From Gnetum montanum (lineage: Eukaryota; Streptophyta; Gnetopsida; Gnetales; Gnetaceae), in contig MNCI01006123.1 of the NCBI GenBank assembly GCA_015680685.1, positions 242,263-306,262 on the forward strand: a stretch of 64,000 nt of DNA. Direction: 5' to 3'. Positions 22,262-33,660 of this stretch are shown here, piece by piece. Each line of letters opens with the position of its first letter. The stretch's first letter is position 1. Made by a program: the position numbers and the translations under genes. The notes below the pieces were generated by a model. It had not been told where the DNA came from, made no database searches, and saw nothing but the letters and a program-made list of their open reading frames with translations.

Positions 22262-22923
22262 CCATGTGTGTGGTTAGCATGGGTGGCCATCTCTCCCATG
22301 ACTAAGTTGGAAGGAGGAGATCCAAAAAATTGAATGGGATTGTCCATTTGCTGAGTTATTTATTGTACTATCTTGCTTGGGTTCATGGAAAGGTTTCACT
22401 TATTGGATGTTGACCAACTACTTTCTATGTGGGCTCTCAGGTTTTTAGATTAACATGACCCTAGAGAAAAATGTTTGATTAATTATATAAGGTCCCTTCC
22501 ACAATGTTTGGAACTTTGCCTTTTGGGATAAATGTGTGGGCTTTTGGTAGAGAACCGTATCTCCTAGTTGAAATCTCGCTTTTTATATTTTGAGATCATG
22601 ACATTGCTTGTTGAATGCCTCATGCACCTCATTTAAAGATAGGGCCACTAATCAGTTTTCATCTAGCACATTGAGGTTGATTAGTCTTTATTTTTGTGCT
22701 AGACTTCGGTCAAGATTCAATTCCTAGGCTATTGAGAGTGTCTGGATCTTGGATTGAATTAGAAATGTTGGAAGCTTTTCGTACACTAGCTCATAGGGAG
22801 AGTAGCCAATAGGGAGTTTCCATGTTAAGTGGTAGGTCCAAAGGACATCATTGAGTTTTATGCTCCAGTCTCTCCTATATTTTCTTATGGTCCTTATTAG
22901 AATCTTTATGATCTCCTTGTTAG
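22262..22923 (-). pseudogene. Gyp-B integrase, C-terminal part
   Basis: Reverse-strand translation 'NKEIIKILIRTIRKYRRDWS', 'LTWKLPIGYSPYELVY' and 'LYQKPTHLSQKAKFQTLWKGPY' aligns residue by residue with Gyp-C integrase (29480-29920). This is the C-terminal side of the catalytic core and the tail. It is separated from its N-terminal part (32577-33172) only by Gyp-C. Stops are present. No chromodomain is visible after the G-P-Y motif. Confidence 0.8.
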
Positions 22924-22928
22924 TTATC
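22924..22928 (+). repeat. Target site duplication of Gyp-C, left
   Basis: TTATC immediately before the 5' LTR, repeated at 32572-32576. Confidence 0.9.
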
Positions 22929-23787
22929 TAATGAGCTGCGATATCAGGACCATGATATCACATCCATGATATCGGGTATGCGATATCAGAGCCTTCCAAG
23001 TGATATCGGGCATCCAATATTGAGGCCTATCTTGTCTCCTATAAATAAGAGTGGGCACACTTGGTTTAGTAGTAGTTTTTGTTAAGTATTTTGTTAATTA
23101 GTCTTAGCCCCTTACCCAAAATCTTGCCTTTTCTCCCTCTCAGAGTTAGAATTATTTTTGCATGCCCATAGTAGGAGTCATAAAGTGAATGGATCCTCAT
23201 TCAAGCATTGTCTACCTAAGTACACTTTGTGTATGGCAATAAAGACAAACTTTGTGATAAACCTTGCAACATCCAGAATAGATTAATTAATGTTAATTGC
23301 AGTTATTTAATGCTTTCCTTACTTAATTAATGTTCTCTCTCTCACCCTATAACTCTCATAAGTAAGCACACTCAGTACGATTACTTTGAGCATGTGTGTA
23401 ATGCTTGGTAACCTAGTAATGATTAGCGTTTGGTAATCCTAGTAGTGTTGCACTGGTTCAAGATGTGTACGGCAAGTAATAATGGATACTAGTGTTAGGA
23501 CTAGTTAAAGCATAGTTGAGTAGTTAAATTAAATTAGTTACTTAGTTATCTCTCTCCTCCCTTTGTAGCACGAGGCCATAAAACATACAAATATATAAAA
23601 ATCATATACCTCAAGTTCACTTAACCATACAATCATGCTATACAAGTAAGCTTGGGAAGACAATGATTGACTAACCCCTCCTTGTTCCACAAAAGTGCAT
23701 AAGCACTTAGTCCTTGGAATTCGACTGGATCATGCGTGGACACTCGTATTCGTATGGTTGAGTGTAGGGATACCTCACCGCTCATCA
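22929..23787 (+). repeat. Gyp-C 5' LTR
   Basis: Begins TAATGAG (TGATGAG in the 3' copy) and ends CTCATCA; 859 bp, equal to the 3' LTR. U3 starts with GATATC motifs at 22940, about 22953, 22968, 22982 and 23002. TATA box at 23040-23047. In a sample of about 180 bases I count roughly 15 differences from the 3' LTR by eye. Confidence 0.92.
23040..23047 (+). promoter_or_regulatory. TATA box of Gyp-C 5' LTR
   Basis: TATAAATA about 35 bases after the last GATATC motif. It is the likely core promoter of the element; the same box is at 31824-31831 in the 3' LTR. Confidence 0.65.
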
Positions 23788-23788
23788 T

Positions 23789-23807
23789 TGGCACCGTTGT
23801 CGAGGAC
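23789..23807 (+). promoter_or_regulatory. Gyp-C primer binding site (tRNA-Asp type)
   Basis: TGGCACCGTTGTCGAGGAC, one base after the LTR. It is complementary to the 3' end of plant tRNA-Asp with a few C-to-T or G-to-A type differences. The same site is found on the reverse strand at 38201-38219 (Gyp-B) and 55205-55223 (Gyp-D). Confidence 0.8.
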
Positions 23808-23928
23808 TTTGTTGATTGTGTGCTAATTAGAACTTAGGAAATTTTTTTCATCATTGGAACGAACCCTTAGGGTTGGTTACAAGGAAAAAATAATAATATT
23901 TAATACATTGCACACTGAATAGATAATC

Positions 23929-26200
23929 ATGTCTCCTTCTTTGTACAAAAGTGTTTCACCACCTAGGTCTGATACAGGGAACAATTGGAGGCATAGTAGA
24001 CATGATAATCTGCCAATCCCTCAACAATTTTGCATGGTATACGTTCATCCTGATGAGTATATACCAAACTTTACCTTTATCCTCCACCAAGATGAATAGC
24101 TACATTGGCATGATTTAGAAGGTAACATAGTGTTACCTCCCAATCGCTCTATTCCAGGCATGCTTCTTTGTGATCTCACATGAATTAGTATGCAGCACTT
24201 ACAGGTAAAGTATGTTGTGCATGATCATGACTTGAGAGAGTATCAACCCACGGAAGCATAACATCAAAGGGATTTACAACATGAAAGACATTATGAATCC
24301 ATGAAGGGGAAGTTATCGCAGAATGTCCCACATGTCCTAAGTGAAAATGAGGGTGGTGAACCTGCCTCAAGTAGTCGTCCACACAATGATGTTCCTCTCG
24401 TTGACTTTGATCAAGGGGTTATGTATCAAAATCTTCACTTAAATATCCATAACCCATATTCTAGTACCAACAAACATAAAGGTCTAAAAAAGGAACATGA
24501 ACACATGACAAAGATGGACATTCCAATTGTAACCATGATCGTGGCTGTGACCACTGAAGAGAGGGAAGTAGGTACCATCGTGGTGATGGTCCTCCTTCTT
24601 CTTCACCTTCATCATCTCCTTCACCTTCTCCTTCAAGATTTGGACAGAGTCACAGAGAAAAAGACCATGAGGATAAGGGTAGGTGAAATGGGAGTCATAG
24701 ACGAAACAGTCAGGAAAGGGGACAAGGGCACTCTAGAGAATCACAACATGGAAGAAGGGAGAGTAGGGAACAACATAGGCATCATAGACACCATAGATGG
24801 GACGATCATGATGAACCCCTACTCGCTACTCAAAGTATGCTAGACATAACTAAGGTTGTTAGAATCCCAACAAGGCACCAAAAAGATAGTAGGATCAAGA
24901 GATTAGACATGAACAACATCCCAAGATTTGAAGTGGGATACAACATTGATCCTCAAAATCATCTGCAAGCATTCCATGATGCATGTGCCTAAATGAATGA
25001 AAAAAACTAAAGTTGTTACCTCGGACACTAGTCAAAGAAGCGGATTCCTAGGTGGAGTACCATGTTAGAATTGTTCAACGATAAGTACCAAATGTACTCC
25101 CAAGTGTCCAACCTATGAAATAAAATCCAAGGATGGAAACAAGAAGGGCATGAACCCTTGGATGCTGCCATGGGCCGATATTATGCACTATTACATCGTT
25201 GTCCTAGCCATGGTTATTCATAGAGGGATCAACTACACCATCTCGTACATGGGCTTAGGCATGAAACATGAAGAACCCTTGGGATGTATGCCCAAGGAAG
25301 GCTATTTGAGCTTAGGACCCATCAAATACAAAGATTATTAGAGTAAGTTGCTAAAGAGGAACGTGAGCTAAGGAAAAGAGAGAATGCAAAGGAATATAAT
25401 AGAGCTCCTTCCCTCCAAAAGAAGGGAGTAAGATTTTGTGAGGATGAAGAAGAGTCACCACTCAAAGAGATGTTGAATAGGAAAAATTTTCCTATTCAAA
25501 AGTTGGGCATCGAAAGTATTGGCAAAGGTAGATCAAATGTGGGACTCCCTAAATAATAGATTTCAAACTATTCTCAAAATAGTAGAGGAGCCTAGAGAGC
25601 ACGGTAGTGAATGGGAAAAGAGAAAAAAGAGAGAGACGGAATATGCACACAACAAGGGTAAGGGCAAAGTTTCCATCATTAAAGAGGTTTTGGATTTGGA
25701 TACAAACAATGATAGTGGATGTGAGATATGCCAATACAACCATCCTAAGAGATGTTGCCTTGTAATCTCACATCTGTAGGAGTCCAAGGTGTATGCACTC
25801 AAACCACAATTGAACAGAAGGTAAACACCCTAAAGGTTACCTTATCCCCAAGGTAACACAAGATAGTTCCACCAACCCTTAATTTATTATCCAAGTGGAA
25901 CTCCACCACAACCAACTGAGTAGTATCAATAGTGGTAGCACCCAAAATCATGGGGAATGCCACGACCACGGCAACAGTATCCTTACTATCAACTTGATCA
26001 ATATGGATATTATGTGCAGCAGCCAATCTCTCCACATGACTCTACTGGTCACTTCACCCCTCAACCTCACTACCAAACACATGAGTATTATAGGACTCCT
26101 TCTCCTACGGGTGATGTTCCACAAACATACCATCCTTCTCATCTTGCTGCATCTCTTCCAACCTTAACTCCATTACCACCTACTCTAGCCATGTAGGGTG
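23929..26200 (+). pseudogene. Gyp-C gag
   Basis: ATG at 23929 starts M-S-P-S-L-Y-K-S-V-S. The N-terminal third is Arg/His/Ser-rich (24520-24830). The retrotransposon gag core follows at 24920-25330, with 'MLELFNDKYQMYSQVSNL', 'GRYYALLHRCPSHGYS' and 'DQLHHLVHGLRHE'. A Lys/Glu-rich stretch leads to a compact Cys/His motif C-E-I-C-Q-Y-N-H-P-K-R-C-C at 25720-25758, then a Pro/Gln/Tyr-rich tail to about 26200. Stops and frameshifts break it into several frames. In the family, Gag forms the particle and binds RNA. Confidence 0.8.
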
Positions 26201-26479
26201 AGCTCCCTGCCTAGCCGTAGCAACACAATGCTACAAGGGCTATTAATTCTTACCCTACTATTGGTCTAAAAAATCACACAAAGAAGAGACCTTTCTTTAG
26301 AACCAACAGTCCAACCAAGTCCTTATAGTCACAAGCTACTAATTCTTCAAACACCTCATCACCAATCAAAACTTGAGAACCCCCTTCAACCCAAAGGCCA
26401 CATTCAACACATATGGTCATGTTAACTCATGCTATCATCGATTGGATAAAATCTGTCCATCTTCCTAGGAAATTCTCTG

Positions 26480-26884
26480 ATCTTGGGAGTCCTCTTATAT
26501 ATCTACATATTGCTGAGAATGAATTATGCAAAGCTCTTTTGGATTCAGGTTCCAGTGTCAACTTAATCTCTTAAGAAATGTACAAATCTTGGAACCTACC
26601 TCCATTACAAAAGAGTAACATTCATTTAGAGTTGGCCAACCAATCCATCACTATCCCATTAGGACTAGTGGAGGACATTGTTACCACTATTTGTGGATGG
26701 TCATATTCAACTGACTTCCTAGTGATTCAAGTGAACAACAATAAGGAGGACTTCCCAATCATAATGGAAAGAGCATTGCTAAGCACAATTGATGTGCACC
26801 TAGGAATCCACGATCTTTCCCTGGAAATATCAAAGGAAAATACGTTTGGAAAGATCAACAAGAATATAGTTCCATGTATTACAT
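26480..26884 (+). pseudogene. Gyp-C protease
   Basis: Contains L-L-D-S-G-S-S-V-N-L at about 26539-26565, the aspartic protease active-site motif, intact here. After a single TAA (CAG-like) it continues in a 102-codon open stretch with 'VEDIVTTICGWSYSTDFLV' and 'FPIIMERALLSTIDVHLGI'. It ends at 26884. It cleaves the polyprotein in working elements. This is the best preserved protease of the gypsy copies here. Confidence 0.8.
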
Positions 26885-27055
26885 AAAGTGACATAGGGTG
26901 TAATTACGTGTAGAAGTCATGGTTTGTACAACGTTTAACATTGCCTACATGCAATCAGTGTGCACAAGTGACTAATATACAAAGATGTTTGTATGCAATA
27001 GCCACAAGACACCCAGTGGCTGACAGCTAATCAAGAGAGCAATTCAACTATATGC

Positions 27056-28300
27056 ATGGAACCAACTAAGGGTTTGACTTGCACTTACATCGATAGCATA
27101 GACAACTTAGAGCAAGTCCATCGCCAACTTCCAAGTCTTGACATTGAAAATAACAACTGGGGGAAGTTGGAAATCCTTGATAAGTTTAAGCAAGAACCCC
27201 TTGAGTTAAAACCATTGCCTACCGGTATGAAATACATGTTTCTCAATAATGATAAATCGGTAATTATTAACGCTAAGCTCACTCCTCAACAAAAAGAGAG
27301 ACTGCTGAAGGTAATAAATAAATGGTCGAAAGCCTTTGCTTGGTCATATCCTAAATTAATAGGAATAGATCCTAGGATATGCCAACATAGAATTTACACT
27401 GACCCCTCCATCAAGCCTTGAAGACAACCACAAAGGCAACTTAACCCAAAGCTTAAGCAAGTGGTTAAGGAAGAAATCGAACAGCTTTTAAAAGCTAGGT
27501 TCATATACCCCATTACTAATAGTGAATGGGTTAGTTCCTTAGTTATTGTAAAAGGGAGGTAAATGGAGGGTGTGCATAGATTTTAGGCTACTAAATATAG
27601 CAACATTCAAAGACCACTTTCCATTGGTATTCGTCGACCAAGTCTTAGACACCATTGTAGGGCATCGCTACTATAGTTTTCTGGATGGGTATAGTGGGTA
27701 CAACCAAATATAAATAGCCCCAGAAGACCAAGCCAAGACTACGTTCATCAGTCCTTAGGGAACATATGCATACAAACAGATGTTTTTTGTCTTATGCAAT
27801 GCCCCTACAATGTTTCAATGATTAGTTCTAAGCATATTCTAGTAACAGATAGGAAATGGTGTGAAAGTCTTCATGGAAAACTTCTCCACTTACAGAGTGA
27901 ACTTTGATCAAGCCTTGGACCAATTAAAGTAAGTAATAAAGTGTTTTTTAGAAACCAACTTAAGGCTCAACTGGCAAAAAAGTCATTTAATGATCTAAGA
28001 AGGCATCATATTAGGGCATAAAATTTTGCAAATAGGGATAGAGGTAGATCCCAAAAAGATTAAAATCATCAAATGAATCACTCGGCAACTTGAAATTGTA
28101 AAAGATATCCAGTCATTCCTTGGACACACTGGCTACTACAGATGGTTTATTGAGAACTTTTTAAAGGTTGCAAAACCATTGGTTAAACTAATGAAAAAGG
28201 ACATACCTTTCGAATGGACTAGGGAATGCGAACTAGTTTTCTAAACTTTAAAATAGAAGCTCATAGAAACACCCATTCTACAAGCTCCTAACTAGTCTAG
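27056..28300 (+). pseudogene. Gyp-C reverse transcriptase, catalytic box lost
   Basis: Open from 27056 with 'LELKPLPTGMKYMFLNND' and 'KVINKWSKAFAWSYPKLIGI', the gypsy RT leader. The RT core follows in pieces in different frames. The catalytic box at 27870-27884 reads F-M-E-N-F instead of F-M-D-D-F: both metal-binding aspartates are changed. Multiple stops occur after 27420. This copy could not polymerise DNA. Confidence 0.8.
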
Positions 28301-28841
28301 ACCATTCCACATAATGACTGACACATCCAACTATGCTTTAGAAGCCGTACTTACATAGTTAGATGACCAAAAATGTCCTTATTACATCTACTATGCAAGT
28401 AGGATTATTGCTGGTGCACAACTTAACTACACCACAATAGAGAAAGAATTAATGGTTGTAGTGTTTGCACCAAAAAAATTTAGGCACTATGTCTTGGGCT
28501 ATAAGGTATTCATTCACACAAATCATAGTGCAATAAGGTTCCTAATGAATAAACCAACGATGAGCCCTCACATCATACAATGGCTCGTAATCTTACAAGA
28601 GTTCGATATTACAATGATTGACCATAAAGGCACCAAGAACATAGTTGTTGACCATTTATCTCAGTTGCGATGGGACAACAAAAAGCATGAATATCCACTC
28701 TCTGATCATTTCCCTGATGAAATCCTCTTTATAGGTGTAGTAACTAATCAATTGACCATAGAGACAAACTGGTATAGTAGTATTCTCACCTATCTCCTTA
28801 CACAACAAACACCACAAGGGTTAGACATTAAAAAGAAATAG
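28300..28841 (+). pseudogene. Gyp-C RNase H
   Basis: A 129-codon open stretch from 28452 contains 'KKFRHYVLGYKVFIHTNHSA', 'IRFLMNKPTMSPH' and 'ILQEFDITMIDHKGTKNIVV', the RNase H-like domain that follows gypsy RT. The usual T-D-H motif reads T-N-H, changing a catalytic aspartate. The Gyp-B copy at 33377-33640 keeps I-D-H. Confidence 0.8.
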
Positions 28842-28849
28842 CAATTTCT

Positions 28850-29980
28850 TCACTGAGCCAAGTATTATATGGAGATCAATGGGCAACTTTATAAAGTATG
28901 TCCCGATGGCTTGGTCCAATGGTGTGTTCCTGAGGTGGATCAATTACAAGTTCTCCAAGATGCTCATGAAGGTCCTTGTGGGGGTCATTATGATTGAAGA
29001 TGAATAGCCATTAGATTCTTGCTTGCAAGATATTATTGGCCTACATTGTTCTAGGATGTCCATCATTTCATCCAATCCTATGAGTGATGTTAATGTGATG
29101 GGGGAATGACTACTAGAATGGAGGATCCACAATAATGGATTCAACCTTTAGAATCCTTCGATATTTGGGGAATTGATTTTATGCGGCCTATTACACCAAT
29201 GTCCAATGGAAAAGCGTACATCGTTGTTGTCATTGACTACTTCACAAAATGGGTAGAAGCAACCACCGTTAAGAATTGTACCTCACCTACAATTGCACGA
29301 TTTGTTCAACAACAAGACATGAACATGTTTGGCATGCCACGTGCACTTATTTCAGACAATGGTACACACTTCAAAGGTGTGAATTTTTAGAAATTAATGC
29401 AACGCTTAGGGGTTGAGCACAAACTTACTACACCATACCACCCTCAAGAAAATGCTCAATCCGAGGTCACCAATAGGGAGATTACAAAGATATTGACAAG
29501 AACTATTAACAAGTATAGGAGAGATTAGAGCACCAAACTAAACGATTCTCTTTGGGCATACCACTCCACATGGAAACTCCCTATAGGCTACTCTCCCTAT
29601 GAGTTAGTGTATGGTAAACTTCCAATGCTCCCTATTCAAGTAGAACTTCGTACACTATCCATGGCATGTGATCTCAACCTTGACCTTGATCTAGCACAAA
29701 AGGAATGGCTAATGCACCTTAACTTGCTAGATGAGAACTGACTAATCACCCTATCATCTAACAAATTGCACAAGGCTTTTAAGAAACAACATCATAACCT
29801 AAGGATTAGGAAAGTTAAATATCAACTAGGAGATAAGGTTCTCTATTAGAATCCTACACAAGTGCCACAACGAACTATATTTCAAATGCTTTGGGAAGGA
29901 CCTTATATCATTCATGCAACTTTTCCTTCAAGGGACATGATGATTTAAAAACCTAAGAGCCTGGACAAGAAACTATTAGT
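28850..29980 (+). pseudogene. Gyp-C integrase
   Basis: An N-terminal His/Cys zinc region at 28860-29100 has H-E-G-P-C-G-G-H-Y. The DDE core follows: D in 'VVIDYFTKWVEA' at about 29235, D in 'LISDNGTHF' at about 29350, and E in 'NAQSEVTNRE' at about 29460. The tail has 'GDKVLY' and 'LWEGPY' at about 29835-29910. The three catalytic residues are present, but stops (for example at about 29388 and 29528) split the frame. It inserts element cDNA into the genome in working copies. No chromodomain is seen. Confidence 0.85.
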
Positions 29981-31701
29981 CAACATCCAACAAACGAAAC
30001 CTTTCCATGAGCCTAGGGTATCCAGTACCAATGCTACCTCTGTTGGTGGACAACCTTGCTCCCTATTTCGGATTACCTCCTACCACCTCATTTTTGGGAA
30101 AGATGGCCACCAATGCTAACCATTCAAAGCCCTTAGTTCCTTTTGTATTTTCGTTTTACACATTTTTTCATATTTACTTATTTTTTTTTACACCATCGTT
30201 ACCATTTTTACTATTTCTTTGTTTGACTTACTTTCATTTGTCATATAATAAGTGCTCATGATGGTGGATTGTACTATAATAATTTTGATTGCTAATGTTT
30301 GGTTTTTACCTTTGATTTTCAATGTTGATATTAAGATATGGTTCTTTTGATAAAACAGGAAATGAGTCCATGTCGCGCATTCATCCATTCAACTTTGTGG
30401 TCTCCCTTGGTTTTGTAACTATACTTCCCCTTTTTCTAAATAAACTTATTAATGAATTAGTGGCTTGGTATTCTTCAAACCAAGGAAGGACTCAATTCTG
30501 GAAAAAGGTATGACTTCAAGGGGATTCGATGCATGTGTGCTGGCTATTCTCTTGGGTACTTGGATGCTTTTCATGGGTTTTCTGCCATTCTGCCATTGAT
30601 CAAATATCAGGAAGTTAAGTGAATAAAAATAAGTCTTTGCATGGTGTGGTTCTCGTGCGATAATATTGAAAAAAAAACTAGTGAGAATTTAAAGCATACC
30701 CCTTAGACATAATAAAGAAATATGGGCTACAAGAACTAGTTATGGCACTAGAAAGACATGTTACCCATGCCTGAAGGTTCCCTCTAACTAAGGCCCTTTC
30801 TCGCTTCCTGCTTCTCTATCTTTCTCTCCTTGGAATAGTGGTGACTCTTTAGGGAAGCATTCTTGTTGCTTCAAGAGGATGGATTGGTCAAGTGTATTGA
30901 TGTGAGGTCACTGAATGTGGTTGGTTTGAGTCNCTTGCTTTGGGGAGGACCCACTGACATTCCTTTATGATGTAATTGTTAAATTCTTCTTCTTAAACAT
31001 TTCTTGCAATCAGTAATTTCTCATTTCATCCCCATCCATGACATCCATTTTATTGGCATCGCCGTTGTTATTTTTCCCATTTTTCTTATTCCCTATACTT
31101 TTCCACCCTATTGCTACCAGAGATTCACTCTTAGTTGTGGGGGCCCTATCACAAATTTTTCCATTCTACTACTTGTATCATCCCTACACCTTAGGTAGTT
31201 AGTGATAAACCTCTAACCCAGTTTCTGCCATAACCACAACTCAACTAATTCGCTTTATATCAAGGCAAGATATCAACTACATTGTGGCTTACCTATCCTT
31301 GCTCATTCATGAATGTGTTGTGTGTGCAGATGACGATTACATGAACTATGAACTAGGATAGGAGGAAGCACTCGAGATGGATTGGAGCTGGAGTGTTTAC
31401 ACCACGAACAAGTTTGGTTGCGTGGCTATGGATAAACAATGGAAGGTGCAATCTCGACATCAGCAGCAATGCGTCTCATTTTCTTTTCTCTCTCTTCAAG
31501 TTGTCAAATAAGGGCTTGGATGTCATTTATGTATGGTGTTTACGACAATGGGCATGAACATCAATGTTGTAATATGTTTTTAGATCTATTCATCGGGCAC
31601 TTTGAGTCTGTTATTCTTTGTCACTATCAATTCTCATTTAGTCAATAATCCCATACCTTCCCAATATTTTGTAAGGAATTTGAGGATGAGTTTTCATTCA
31701 A
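29981..31701 (+). other. Gyp-C 3' noncoding region, no ORF3
   Basis: After integrase this holds a decayed pol tail, a T-rich block (30160-30240) and sequence matching Gyp-B's spacer at 30710-30900. From 31605 on it matches the 3' leader of Gyp-B and Gyp-D. The roughly 3-kb ORF3 present in those two is missing. An N at 30933 marks one unresolved base or join. No coding sequence is supported. Confidence 0.65.
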
Positions 31702-31712
31702 TCATGGGGGTA
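31702..31712 (+). promoter_or_regulatory. Gyp-C polypurine tract
   Basis: TCATGGGGGTA directly before the 3' LTR. It is the site expected to prime plus-strand DNA synthesis. Equivalent G-rich ends precede the 3' LTRs of Gyp-B and Gyp-D. Confidence 0.6.
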
Positions 31713-32571
31713 TGATGAGCCACAATATCGGGTATGTGATATCGCGTATGTGATATCGCGTTTGTGATATCGGGTACGCAATATTGGAGCCTTCCAAGCG
31801 ATATCAAGGCTTGTCTTATCGCCTATAAATAAGAGTGGGCACACTTGGTTTAGTAGTAGTTTTTGTTGAGTAGTTTGTTAATTAGTCTTATCCCCTTACC
31901 CAAACTCTTGCCTTTTCTCCCTCTCAAAGTTAGAATTATTTCTGCATGCCCATAGTAGGAGTCATAAAGTGAACGGATCCTCATTTGAGCATTGTGTACC
32001 TGAGCACACCTTGTGTACGGCAATAAATATGAACTTTGTGATAAACCTTGTAGCATCCAAAATAGATTAATTAATGTTAATTCCAATTATTCAATGATTT
32101 TCTTAGTTAATTAATGTTCTCTCTCTCACCCTATAACTCTCATAAGTAAGCACACTTAGTACGATTACTTCGAGCATGTATGTAATTCTTGGTAACCCAG
32201 TAACAATTAGTGTTTGGTAATCCCAGTAGTGTTGCACTGGTTCAAGATGTGTATGGCAAGTGAGAATGGATGCTGGTGTTAGGACTAGTTAAAGCATAGT
32301 TGAGTAGTTAAATTAAATTAGTTACTTAGTTATCTTTCTCCTCCCTTTGTAGCACAAGGTCATAAAACATAAAAATATATAAAAATCATATACCTCAAGT
32401 TTACTAAACCATACAATCGTGCTATATAAGTAAGCTTGGAAAGACAACGATTGACTAACCCATCCTTGTTCCACAAATGCACATAAGCACTTAGTCCTTG
32501 GAATTTGACCAGATCGTGCATGGATGCTTGTATTCGTATGGTTGAGCGTAGGGATACCTCACTGCTCATCA
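31713..32571 (+). repeat. Gyp-C 3' LTR
   Basis: Starts TGATGAGCC and ends CTCATCA; 859 bp. U3 has a tandem run of about 14-bp units with core GATATCGCGTATGT at about 31738-31790. These retain CpGs that are lost in the 5' copy. TATA box at 31824-31831. Confidence 0.92.
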
Positions 32572-32576
32572 TTATC
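32572..32576 (+). repeat. Target site duplication of Gyp-C, right
   Basis: TTATC, identical to 22924-22928. Confidence 0.9.
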
Positions 32577-33200
32577 TCTACTTGAATATTGGCTTGGGGG
32601 TGATAGGATGTTGTTAATTTATGTTCGACCCCCAAGCATTGCATAAGTTTTCAAAAAGTAGCACCTATAAAGTGAGTTCCATTGTTAGAAATTAGTGCAC
32701 GTGGCATCCCAAACCTATTTACAACATTTTTTTGTATAAATCTAGTAGCAGTGGGTGATGTAGAATCAGTGACAGTTGCTGCTTCTACCCATTTGGTGCA
32801 GTAGTCGATTGCTACAATGATATATGCCTTTTCATTGGACATGAGTGTGATGGGACCCATGAATTCTACGCCCCATATGTCAAAGGGCTCTAGTGGTTGA
32901 ATCCACTATTAAGGATCCTCCATTCAAGCGATTATCCCACCATCTCTTTAGCAGCATTTACAAGATCAGATAAATTGGTGGGCATCCCTAAACATTATAG
33001 ACCAATAGTATCCTACCATTAAGATTTTTATGATCATGCATCTCCCTGCATAGTTTCCCCCACAAGGGCCTTCATGAGCATCCTGAAGAACATGCAGTGG
33101 ATCCACATTAGGAACATACCAAGAAACTAGGCCATCAGCATACATCTTGTAGAGGTGTCTGTTGATTTCCATAAAGTACTTTGCTCGATGAAGAAACTAT
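32577..33200 (-). pseudogene. Gyp-B integrase, N-terminal part and core
   Basis: Reverse strand: the zinc region 'QDAHEGPCGGNYAGRCM' lies at 32966-33172. The core follows with D in 'IVAIDYCTKWVEAATV' and D in 'ALISNNGTHFIG' (here N replaces the second catalytic Asp: S-N-N-G for S-D-N-G) at 32651-32860. 'LGVEHKLTTSYHPQANIQVE' then runs into the Gyp-C insertion at 32577. The rest is at 22262-22923. Confidence 0.82.
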
Positions 33201-33376
33201 TGTTTCTTCCTAAAGTCTAGACCTCGTGGCATCTTCTGAGTGAAAAGGTAAGTGAGAATGTCATCATACCATTTTGTTTCTATGGGAACTTGGTCATTTA
33301 TTGTACTTGTAAAGAGAATCTCATTGGGAAATTAATTAGAGAGTAGGCTTAGATCCTCTTTGTTATCCCATCTTAA

Positions 33377-33660
33377 CTAAGAGAGATGGTTAGTGACCAC
33401 ATTCTCAGTTCCTTTTCCATCTACCATTGTGAGATCGAATTCCTGCAAGATCACTAGCCATCGTATGAGATGGGGGCTCACCATTGGCTTATTCATCAGG
33501 AAGCGAATGGCACTATGATCTATATGCACAAATACTTTGTATCCAAGCACATAGTGCCTAAAATTTTTGAGAGCATATACCACTACCATTAGTTCTTTCT
33601 CAGTTATGGTGCAATTCAACTATGCACCCACAATGCTTTAGCTCATGCAGTGGATGTAAT
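33377..33660 (-). pseudogene. Gyp-B RNase H
   Basis: Reverse-strand open stretch 'ALKNFRHYVLGYKVFVHIDH', 'IRFLMNKPMVSPHLIRWL' and 'DLTMVDGKGTENVV', matching gypsy RNase H and keeping the D-H motif that is changed in Gyp-C. It is short of the full domain because of flanking stops. Confidence 0.8.

Larger units (their letters stand above)
22929..32571 (+). mobile_element. Gyp-C: complete Ty3/gypsy element nested in Gyp-B
   Basis: Two 859-bp LTRs (22929-23787, 31713-32571) flank a tRNA-Asp-type primer binding site, gag, protease, RT, RNase H, integrase, a noncoding 3' region and a polypurine tract, all on the plus strand. TTATC duplications border it inside the Gyp-B integrase. The domain order PR-RT-RH-IN defines Ty3/gypsy. 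PBS, LTR ends and gag match its host, so it inserted into a relative. Frames have many stops and the RT catalytic box is destroyed, so it is not autonomous today. ORF3 is absent. Confidence 0.93.

Noticed and set aside
24301-24843. 180-codon open frame in Gyp-C, longest in the window
   Set aside because: Only its first part is in the gag frame; after about 24520 the gag-like Arg/His/Ser-rich sequence is in another frame, so it is a gag frame fused to a shadow frame.
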